From: Magicicada septendecula
Taxonomy: Eukaryota; Arthropoda; Insecta; Hemiptera; Cicadidae
DNA: 64,000 bases
Assembly: GCA_034769895.1 (NCBI GenBank)
Contig: CM068369.1
Span: 422,889,479 to 422,953,478 of the forward strand
Reading direction: 5' to 3'
Below are positions 46,348 through 54,711 of this stretch, piece by piece. Numbering within the stretch: position 1 is the stretch's first letter; each line of letters opens with the position of its first letter. The notes under the pieces are model-generated. The model was given only the letters and a program-made list of their open reading frames with translations, made no database searches and was not told the DNA's origin. The position numbers and the translations under genes are program-made.

Positions 46348-46869
46348 AAGGGATCGGAGAACAAGGTACCGGACACTCTGTCAAGGATCGACATGTTGTA
46401 CAACAAAACAGGTAGGGATTTAAAGGAAATCGAGATTTTTCAGATCAGTAGAGAGGATAGAATTTTTGGAGAGGAGATGAGAGACATCAAAACCATGCAG
46501 CGAGCAGATGGTAAGTCAGGTAAGGTTATAGAGAGTTTAGAAAAGGAGTTAAGTAGATCAGAGTATAGTCGGTATTTTCAAGTTTATAATGGGTTGTTGT
46601 TTATGAGGATAGTAGGAGGTGAGCGTGTTTGGAAATTAGTAGTTCCAGAAGAGTTAGTTGAGAAGGTTGTTTGGGATTGTCATTTAAGGTATGGCCATTT
46701 CGGAGCGAAGAAGTGTGTGGGTGTATTGAAAGAGTCATGTGTTTTCAGAAATATGGAAAGAAGGGTTAGAAGGTTGTTAAAGGGTTGTTATTTATGCCAG
46801 AAATCAAAGGTAGTAAACTATAGAGTCGAAGGGGAGATGAATTTTTATAAAAGTGGAGAGACCGTTTGA
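46348..46869 (+). pseudogene. pol: Element-O linker and integrase zinc-binding domain
   Basis: pol resumes directly after the AAGG duplication. The listed ORF from its first Met (46393-46869, 158 codons) has the H-x3-H pattern (HLRYGHFG) followed by C-x2-C (CYLCQKSK) of the integrase HHCC domain, which multimerises integrase and helps bind LTR ends. A one-base shift near 46855 passes the reading to the core-domain frame. Confidence 0.88.
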
Positions 46870-47356
46870 TTTAGTTGCAGTGGATTTGTTTGGACCATTG
46901 CCAAAGGGTAGAGGCGGAGTACAGTATGTGTTTGTAATGTTAGATACGTTTTCTAAGTATGTGAGGCTGTATAGTATAAAAAGAGCTACCAGTCAGGTAT
47001 TGAGCGAAAAAGTGACTAAAGATTACATGATACAAGTGGGTAAGCCGAAAATAATTTTGTCAGATCATGGGCCGCAATTCATCAGTGGTAAATGGCGTCA
47101 AACTTTAGGATGGGAAGGAATCGTCACGAAGCATACGGCTGTGTACCATCCCCAGTCCAACCAGGCTGAGCGTGTAATGAGAGAGATAGGCAGGATCTTT
47201 AGAGCCTATTGTCACGCTAAACACAGCGAGTGGCCGTTGTACGTCAAGAAGGTAGAGAATTGGCTGAACAGTACCACCCACGAGTCCACCGGCTATACAC
47301 CTCACGAGTTGATCAAAGGAACACGCCCCCCCGAGAATAATGGAACAGCTGTTTAA
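46853..47356 (+). pseudogene. pol: Element-O integrase catalytic core
   Basis: A 167-codon frame with the complete DDE triad: D11 (VAVDLFGP), D71 (ILSDHGPQF) and E106 (SNQAERVMRE). Spacing D-x59-D-x34-E is as in Ty3/gypsy integrases. The first Met lies at the frameshift, not at a real start. The frame ends in a stop shortly after a C7 homopolymer (47327-47333), where a one-base indel moves the reading to the next frame. Confidence 0.92.
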
Positions 47357-47687
47357 TTACCCACCTGAGAGTGCACCTATGGACGTGAGCATCAAGATTC
47401 GTTTGGCAAATGAGAACCTGTTGAGCAAAGGAGAAAGACGGAAGCGTAGACACGACGCAAGAGGTAAATGGATGAAGTATGAAATTGGACAGTTGGTGTT
47501 GGTGAAGAGGCACGATTTGTCAAATGCACAGGAGAAGGAAATTAAGAAATTCTTCCTGCTCTATGAAGGACCTTATGAGGTAATTGAAGTCAAAATGCAG
47601 AATGCCTATGTATTACAGGATAGGGAGAGCAAGGAAATAGTAGGTACACACAATGCTACTAATTTGAAGTTATACTGGACAACGTAG
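47340..47687 (+). pseudogene. pol: Element-O integrase C-terminal domain
   Basis: A 115-codon frame with a basic stretch (KGERRKRRHDARGKW), the YEIGQLVLVKRHDL entry strand and LLYEGPYEVIEV, the GPY/F module that contacts DNA in Ty3/gypsy integrases. It ends with HNATNLKLYWTT and a natural stop at 47687, which is the end of pol. No chromodomain is present. Confidence 0.88.
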
Positions 47688-47761
47688 AAAGGAACAATGG
47701 GTACTTAATTAGATGTGTGAATGATAAGTAATTTTGTTATTGATGTCTTTCCAGAAGGAAT

Positions 47762-47895
47762 TTTTCCCCATTTTCGGGCGATCACAGATTCACCACCTCT
47801 GATCGTGGTTTTTGGCCATCAGGGTCAGACCATGGCTGGCGGTAGCCTCAACAGCGGGGTGAAACCAACGATGGTCTGACTACACAAAAAGGGTG
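47762..47895 (+). ncRNA. Two-hairpin module, copy 1
   Basis: After TCCCCATTTTCGGG, helix P1 is CGATCA (47779-47784) with TGATCG (47800-47805) and a 15-nt loop. Helix P2 is GTCAGACCAT (47824-47833) with ATGGTCTGAC (47871-47880), a perfect 10-bp stem. GAGTAGAAATT follows. Copy 2 at 48545-48670 keeps both helices with compensating changes. It is transcribed as part of the genomic RNA if the element is active. Function unknown. Confidence 0.65.
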
Positions 47896-48358
47896 TGAGT
47901 AGAAATTTTGACACGTATGAACAGGGAAGGGGACCCATAGTTCATGGAAAGAGAAAGTAGAGTCATAGAAAAAAAAAAAATGTATTCCATTAACTCAAGT
48001 AGTTTCGTTGAAAGATGTGAAGCTGAATGTTTTAAGATTGTTGTAGTTTAAAGGAAATTAGTTTTGCTTGTTTTCCCTCTGAAAACAAGGAAATGTATGT
48101 GTGTAATGTAAACACAACAGGTGATCCATTGTTGTAGTTCCTATCTTGTTATAGAAGTGAAATGGTTGTGAAAAAAAAAGGAAAGCTCGAACTTGTAAAG
48201 TGTCTATGTGAAAATTTTAAATAATTAACGAACTTGTTTTTGAGCAAGATTGAAGGGGTTTTTTTTGTAGTTATTTGGTGTTAGTAAAATGTAATTCAAA
48301 AGTGGACTGTGAGAACAGCTGATGTATGGGAAGCTAAGTTAGAATCAATTGGCTAGGA

Positions 48359-48379
48359 CCGTAGTGGCATGTACTACGG
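48359..48379 (+). repeat. Perfect stem-loop in the Element-O 3' region
   Basis: CCGTAGT pairs with ACTACGG around a GGCATGT loop. GGCTAG flanks it on both sides. Confidence 0.75.
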
Positions 48380-48544
48380 TGGCTAGCGAAGTGGGTTGAT
48401 GAGCAACGCATAGAACGTTGCCATTATCAGAGGCCTCATGTAGGCGTAAATACACTGTGCACCCTGAATATAATTTATGTTATATGTGATTTTAACCGTA
48501 CAGTATCAATGATGTTAGAGTGTAAAACATGCGAATGAAGTTGA

Positions 48545-48670
48545 TTTCCCCGACTTTTCGGGCGATTACTGCCTTACCAGCACTAATCGTGGCTTTGGCT
48601 AGCGGTCAGCTGTGGCCATAAATTAAGTCCCTTGACCATAGCTGTCTTGAAATTGGTTGATAGTAGAAAT
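48545..48670 (+). ncRNA. Two-hairpin module, copy 2
   Basis: After TCCCCGACTTTTCGGG, P1 is CGATTA (48563-48568) with TAATCG (48584-48589) and a 15-nt loop. Relative to copy 1 a C-G pair became T-A on both sides. P2 is GTCAGCTGTGG (48605-48615) with CCATAGCTGTC (48636-48646), different in sequence from copy 1 but still pairing apart from one mismatch and one G-U. GTAGAAATTAA follows, as in copy 1. Confidence 0.65.
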
Positions 48671-48939
48671 TAATAGGGGGTGAAACTAGGGGAAATCCCC
48701 CAGAACTATGGAACAGCGGCTGCCACTCTGTTCGAGGAGGAACAGCAAAGCCAGGTGGTAGACCCGTTTTAAGGGAGTGTGATTATGTAATTCTAGATAT
48801 TATGATATCTTGTTGTTTTGATGTAAAGCCAAAGCAAGGGCAAATGAGATGACACAATTCCTCCACAATTACAGTCCTTGCAGAGGCACCCGAGCACTAC
48901 AGTTCGGTTGGGGGGTACAATAGTGTGTGTGGTTAGGAG

Positions 48940-48959
48940 GTCGTTACAGGGGTAACGAC
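48940..48959 (+). repeat. Perfect 8-bp stem-loop
   Basis: GTCGTTAC and GTAACGAC enclose an AGGG tetraloop. Confidence 0.8.
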
Positions 48960-49448
48960 GGTAACAAATGTTAAAAGATAGTAGATTTTAAATGTTAAAA
49001 GTATAAAGGTACAAATGGTGTTGAGCAAAAAATAGTATGATGTCATTTACAAAAGACATAAAATGATTATAAAGTTGAGTGATAAAATTTGAATGTGGAG
49101 TAACAAAATTTGAATAATACACTTGTCTGCCATAGTAGTTGTAGGTTGAATTTTATAGAAATAAATAGGTGATGGTGTTTTGGGGAATATTAAAGAATTG
49201 TTTATGTATTGTGTTATTGTAGGAATATATATATTTTTCTCTTATAAGGAAGAGATTGAGTTTGGTGGTGGTAAAAAATCACTATATATTGAAGTCTTAT
49301 TGTTGTTGTGTGAAAAAAAAAAAAATTTTTTTTAATTGAGCAAACCAATGCCCAGACACAAACCAATGCATCTAAAGGGAAACATATCAGTTGTAGATAT
49401 GGGAGTATATCAGACCACTATTTTAAAATTTTGCATTCAATGTTTCAG

Positions 49449-49591
49449 TTTTGTGGTGTTGTGACCGCGGTCCTGAGCTGGCCGGAGCGTCAGAACAGGA
49501 GCGTAGAGTGCCTCATGGCCTTATGGTGAAGGGATCTCTCCGGAGAAGTCCAGTAAGGTCAGAGGGTGCGATCAGCATCATTGGACCAAGA
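49449..49591 (+). other. Exon-like block in the Element-O 3' region
   Basis: TGTTTCAG precedes it and GTAAGT follows. The 143-bp interior aligns with 44764-44910 of Element-I. A donor-like AAGTAAGG lies in the Element-O leader (28824-28830), so splicing from the leader into this block would make a short subgenomic RNA without an envelope ORF. Confidence 0.6.
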
Positions 49592-49680
49592 GTAAGTGAT
49601 GATAATCTTTGATATAGTAACATTACAGGGGGTTGTGGCAACATATCTAGGCCGATCCTTTTAGAACCGTGTGAATGAGT

Positions 49681-49720
49681 CAATGAAAGTTTTTGTGTCT
49701 CGACACAAAATCTTTCATTG
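49681..49720 (+). repeat. Pre-polypurine hairpin, Element-O copy
   Basis: CAATGAAAG and CTTTCATTG form a perfect outer stem; TTTTGTGT and ACACAAAA form the inner stem, separated by a T/T mismatch. The polypurine AGGGGG follows at 49721 and the LTR at 49729. Confidence 0.88.
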
Positions 49721-49728
49721 AGGGGGTT

Positions 49729-50960
49729 TGTAACAGTACATAAAGGCCCAATACTTTAATTATGGGATCTGAGGTTAAATTTTATGTTTTATTGTATAAC
49801 TGTTAAATACAGAATGGTTAGGTCCATTGTCCCTCTGTAAAAAGGAACAATGCAGATTCGGTGAGAGTAGTACAATGCCAAGGTCATCGTTGGACGAGTG
49901 AAAGCCGGTAGAGGTAATGGCGGTGTATATGACGACGGACTATAAATAAGAATTGTGATTGGGTTATAAAGCTGTTTTGTCATAAACGAAAGACAATGAC
50001 GCATGAACCACAACGTATGTAACTAGGCGTTGTCCCATCGAACAAAGCCTGATGACGTCAAATGCACACACACAAGCAAAAATTTGCATATGCCTCTTTC
50101 TCAATTCAACGTAGTACTCCAAAGGGTCAGCAGCGATGTATCGCTGTCTGGTCAGTTTTGCCACAAAAGTTTAACATAATTATATTATAAAATAAAATTG
50201 TGACAGTGGAGCGGTAGAGGCTCAAGTTTGTTAACAGTCAGAAACATAAAATGTAGAATCAGTGCACAATATATATTAAAAAACAACGAAACATGAGGCG
50301 AACACCGGCCATGCACCTGGAACACAGCCAACAACAGCGAGGGAGCAACTCAGACCACCGTTGAGAGAAGTTGAATCTTTATCACTTTTGTTTTCTTAAT
50401 TAATGAGCTCATTAACCGAAATCAGCCAAATTTGATCAAATGTATTTTCAATAGGGAGAATGTATGTGAGTGTGAGTGAGTGAGCACATGGCCATGACTA
50501 TCTATGCCGAGGGCATTGGTTTGTGTATCAGTGAAGATACAATTCAGTAAATAATTAGAGCTGCAGCTAAAAAATAAAAGTTTATAATGATACTAACTAG
50601 AGTCACAAAAATGAGAATATTATGACTGAATAGGGTTGATTAAAATAGCCACCATTTTGTTTTGTAACATTGTATACGACGCCATTTTGAGACCTTGTAT
50701 ATATTTATGTTTCTCTGGTTACGACAATTAAAATTCAGTAATTGCACTAAGTTAACTGTCAGTGTTATTCTTTCTATCACCTTCTTGTGCCTCGATCTCG
50801 CTGAGAATGAACCCTGGCACCTTAGTAAGAAATTTACAATAGATAGAAAATCACGTGCTCTCACGTACCCGAATTTGGTAAGTACATGCGTACCATATAA
50901 TAGTCATATTTATATGTATATAAATATAAATAAATGTGTGTATTAACTCATGAGTTAACA
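49729..50960 (+). repeat. Element-O 3' LTR
   Basis: 1232 bp, near-identical to 27526-28756. Ends GAGTTAACA and is followed by the GCAT target duplication at 50961-50964. Confidence 0.95.
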
Positions 50961-51400
50961 GCATGACACCTGACGAACACAGCGAGTCAATCAGGGATCA
51001 GCAGCCGAGACGTGACACCTGACGTGTTTGGAGCGAGCCAATCAGCGATCCTGATGAGGGCATGAAAAGAGCGCCGCTAGAATATTTTGGCACACTTCAT
51101 CTCCTCTCCTCTCTCGATACGACATCGACACGGAGTCAGCTGGAAGGAACAGCCGAAGAGTAGAACGGACATTCTTTGCATTCTTCACCCTGTACCGCGC
51201 CAGCGACGGAGTTCGCTGGGCCGGCAGCAAACTCAATGCAACCGATGCTGAAAGAAGAGGAGGACTGCAGTACACCACGAACAGCGGGCACAGCCACCGA
51301 ACATCTCAGCGCGGCTCAGGCGGAACTAACATCACAGCGTTTTCACCACACAGCCCTTTTTAGGGTCACCAAAATAACTAAGTTTTACGATTGGCACCAT
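50961..51400 (+). promoter_or_regulatory. GC-rich promoter-like patch with tandem CACCTGACG/CCAAT units
   Basis: Two imperfect units of about 50 bp each contain GACACCTGACG and then GAGTCAATCAGGGATC or GAGCCAATCAGCGATC. The second holds a CCAAT box. A third ACACCTGACGG lies on the left flank of Element-O (27510), so the unit repeat pre-dates the insertion. A pyrimidine-rich TCATCTCCTCTCCTCTCTCG about 50 bp downstream would suit an initiator region. The GC-rich sequence to 51370 has no long supported ORF. Promoter function is inferred. It could also be the end of an old LTR. Confidence 0.4.
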
Positions 51401-51429
51401 TTGTCATGTGACAAGCCTTTTGTCCAGTG

Positions 51430-52764
51430 ACAGTACATAGTATGATGTTTTGGATTCATTAGCTTATTGTTCCATTTTCATAGCCATTCTCCAATGAGAC
51501 TGAGATTGATCGAGTCAGATACAGGAAATTCTTAGTTGAAAATATGGTTGTGTCATCAACACATGTAGTAATTTCTGTTTTAAATGGTGGCTGGAAGTGT
51601 ACAGGATGTAGAGAAGAAATATCTAAATTAAAGATAATTAAGCAAAACAAACTAAACTATTATTTAACTCAGAATGACAAAACAGAAAAAGTTTCAAAAT
51701 TGTTTATAAACAATAAACAGATATATTATCACACTACTTAAGTTTGCTGATGTTGTATCATTATAGTAAAATTACCATGCAAACCCTTGAAAAAAGGTTA
51801 AAAAGTTGTTTTCATAAACTTGGACGTTTGCTGAATCATATGTTTAATTGTACGTCATTGTGTGCTTGCAAATAAGAATGGATCTGTATACCTAGCGATC
51901 AGTGATACAGTTTCATATAAACTTAAAAAAGTCGTCCTTCATTACAAACAACCCTGTGAATTAGTAACATAACAAACTGCTGTATATTGTACACTAATGG
52001 GAAAACCCGGTGGCTGTATGGACACTGTAAATATCACAAATTACTATTTTGCATAGAATGTCAGAAAATATGTAAGTTAAGTTCAGTTGACTCACTATAT
52101 CATTGCTGTATGACTAACAGTTATTGTCAGAACACTTGATAATCCGTTCCCACATTGGTGCTTGGATGATCATAAAATTGTGTTATCAATTAGCGACAAG
52201 TGCATAATGATTAGTGATTTACTGCACTCAGCGAATTGTGTCACAAGCACTCATTTAAACGAAACGATTGACTGACTTATTGGCTGACACGTTGCGTGAT
52301 ACTGTCTCTTGCCTCTGCGCAGCTGACATGTCTTGCCTTGTATGTGCTCCCGAATATAGCATAGTGTAATACAAGATCTGGTCTGTACAAGTTTCCCGTA
52401 TTTAATTATGACAATAAAGTGTACAAAATTAACAAATTATATACTTGCACTAAGCTTGAACTTCATCCTTGGAATACTACATATAGCCAGAGAACATTTT
52501 AAATTATAAAAATATGCAAAGGTATTTGATGAAAGTCCCAAATTTGTTGTGAAACGCGCAGGTAAAAAGGAATTATCTGGATGTTATTATTGATGGGGGG
52601 GGGGGGTGGCTCAGGAAGCTTAAATTGGTGGTTCTTAGTAGGTCTGCCTTCATAAATATTCTAAAATTCTAGCGTGTTCTCAAAATCTCTGTACCACATG
52701 TGCATGGAGAGACACACACAATTGTTATACAGTTCTTTTTCTTAGTGTATTTATATCATTTTTG
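51430..52764. other. No gene seen
   Basis: AT-rich. A 65-codon plus frame (51544-51741) with one CxxC has no recognisable family. A G13 homopolymer lies near 52597. Confidence 0.4.
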
Positions 52765-52909
52765 CACATCACTGTATAAAACGTTAATGATTAGCGCTTT
52801 TGAACCTCTCAGCTCATCATCTGATCGAAATTCTAGATCATATATTTCCAATCTGATAATGAGCTGTGAGGCTCGAAAGTGCTAATCAGAAACTTTTTAT
52901 AGTGGCGTG
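52765..52909. repeat. Imperfect palindrome, arms of about 58 nt
   Basis: 52765-52820 matches the reverse complement of 52850-52909 with about a dozen differences (shared GATTAGC-CTTT-GA-CCTC and CAGCTCAT). The right arm contains CTGATAATGAGCTGTGAGGCTCGAAAG, close to the CTGATGAG...GAAA pattern of hammerhead ribozymes, as does the left arm in reverse. It may be the terminal repeat of a Penelope-like or retrozyme-like element. Confidence 0.55.
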
Positions 52910-53368
52910 AAACAGCGTAATTTCTGTTTGTGATTATAACCACAACACAAATTTATTATTTAAAAAAATTATATCATTTATGTGGTGCAAATTTTTTTTA
53001 AAATGCTAAATTATAATAATTTCAAACTATTTTTAATATTCAAACTCAAGATAATATTACATTATTTTTTTATGTCAGAAAATATGTAATCTACCACTAA
53101 TCGTAAGATCTTCATTTCTAATTTTCCAGTTGTTCTCAAATGTTGCTGTTTCTATACTTCTTGTGTGGTATCCAGCTTCAACACCTATTAAGTAAGGAGC
53201 AACCTACCTGCAGATTATTAAATGCCTGGAATGTATAATTTTATGGCGATGTAATTAAACATATAGTCCTATATGTAAAACCTTTGTATTATTTTATGTA
53301 CAGTAAGTCATTTGCTAATGCTACATTTAAAAGCTTTGTTTTGTATAGCAAATACTTAAGTTAAATAT

Positions 53369-54035
53369 GGTCTCAGTCAGTTACAACCAAACGATGTTTT
53401 TGCCCGTTCTTACCCGGTCAGTTGCGGCCCACACTTTCTTTATTCCCAACTGAACGAATCTGTGGCAACTAATAGAAACATTCCTTTTCCAAACTTTGAA
53501 CTTATGGGTGATTTTAAGTTTTATTATGTGGTGGATCTACGTGTGCTATCCTTTTAGCTACTAACAGAGTGAATAGAAATGGGTCGTTAAGGGCCAAGTG
53601 TTGCAATCTATTGCTTCGATGTCTGTGACACATGAGTGACGGTTTTAGTAACCCACAAATCGATAGGCGGCTGAAGACTAAAACCGGCATGCATTGACTA
53701 GAATGGTATTACATTGGTTTTTGATGCCAATGTAGGGTGAGCGAAGCAAGCACAGAGGTCTGTTACACATGGGTTCAGTATGCAAATGTGCATGTAGGTA
53801 TGTCAGTTTTCATCATGTAAATATGCAAAAATATGGACAGAGAAAGTTGATTGGACAGTATATAAACATATGCTGTATGCATTACCATTCAAGGTATGAG
53901 CATTCATCTCTTCACGTGCCTTTAATAGAGACTGTCTGTGCCTGAATCTAACAGGATGATGTTTTTGATCGCAACTGACCGGGTTCAAAATTTCCCTTTG
54001 CTCTCAACTGATTGGGTCACAACTGACCGTGGTCC
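53369..54035. mobile_element. Non-autonomous TIR element, about 0.67 kb
   Basis: The two ends form imperfect inverted repeats of about 60 bp. Both contain GTCAGTT near the tip and ACCCGGTCAGTTGCG about 45 bp in. The GGTCAGTTG motif is thus repeated within each end, as in some DNA-transposon subterminal regions. No transposase frame inside. Superfamily and target duplication unresolved. Confidence 0.65.
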
Positions 54036-54039
54036 CTTT

Positions 54040-54690
54040 TATACAAGGGTTGATTAAACAACTTTTTTAAGTGATGTTGGTTCCCATTAGTTTAATCTTC
54101 TAAACTTCTCTTCTAAAATTTAATCTTATTGAATTCTTAGTTTAGCTGTGACACCTAATTAAGTAACTTGTGGTTTGGTGTATTAGACAATCTTTTCAAA
54201 TTCTACTATGTAATATTGAACAATATGGATTATGTTTTATATAAAGAATGAGATAAACAGCTCTGTTGTGACAGTGTTGCAAAAGGATTATAGGAAATCA
54301 GGTATGCATGAATGTGCAGTTTTGAAATGGTATAAAAGCTTCAAAGATTGTCTTGAATAAACTGAAGACTGTGGTTGGTTGAATATTTCAGTTTGTGTTC
54401 CTTGATTTTCATTACTAGGCGTAACGGTAAGTAGCCACATACCATTGAATACGATTTAGGAATAGCAGGATTTTTATGCCACTTATGCGAATCTATTCAT
54501 ATAAAATACCCAGATATACAGAATGATAATTTATGGAAACTACACCTTGGTACCAGGACACACCTAGTCATTGCTTATTCAAGAAATCTGAGGGAAAAAC
54601 GAAATAACACCACAACCACTGTATTCACCAGATAAATCCCAGTTCAACGAATACTTTTTCCAGTAACGAAAAGTATCAGTAAAAAGCGAT
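54040..54690 (+). pseudogene. Mariner-type transposase remnant (second copy)
   Basis: Around 54240-54370 the plus strand, with frameshifts, contains LQKDYRKSG and ECAVLKWYKSFKD, the end of the N-terminal helix-turn-helix domain of mariner/SETMAR-type transposases. Around 54560-54660 a PLYSPDKSQFNEYFF-like block matches the conserved region after the second catalytic Asp. The middle of the catalytic domain is missing. BEL/Pao sequence begins immediately afterwards, so the 3' end is lost. Confidence 0.65.
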
Positions 54691-54711
54691 GTTTGGTGAC
54701 TGTTCAAACAA

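Larger units (their letters stand above)
47688..49728 (+). other. Element-O 3' noncoding region rich in stem-loops
   Basis: Two kilobases between the end of pol and the 3' LTR, where an envelope gene could lie, but no long frame exists. It holds a duplicated two-hairpin module, two further perfect hairpins, an exon-like block and a hairpin next to the polypurine tract. Each is listed separately. Confidence 0.8.
27526..50960 (+). mobile_element. Element-O: Ty3/gypsy-type LTR retrotransposon, 23.4 kb with nested insertions
   Basis: LTRs of about 1231 bp (27526-28756 and 49729-50960, TG...CA) enclose a lysine-tRNA primer site, Gag fragments, protease-RT, RNase H and integrase on the plus strand. 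A 4-bp duplication flanks the element. The 13.6-kb Element-I interrupts its RNase H/linker region. Without the insertion the element is about 9.8 kb. The LTR copies differ at roughly 15-20 positions by eye (about 1.5%), mostly transitions. pol has single-base frameshifts, and no envelope gene is present. The 3' 2 kb is noncoding and rich in perfect stem-loops. Confidence 0.95.

Noticed and set aside
47688..49728. Envelope gene in Element-O
   Set aside because: No frame longer than a few dozen codons, no signal peptide, furin site or membrane segment.
51544..51741. 65-codon frame with a CxxC motif
   Set aside because: Single CxxC, no partner cysteines or conserved blocks, in an otherwise empty AT-rich stretch.
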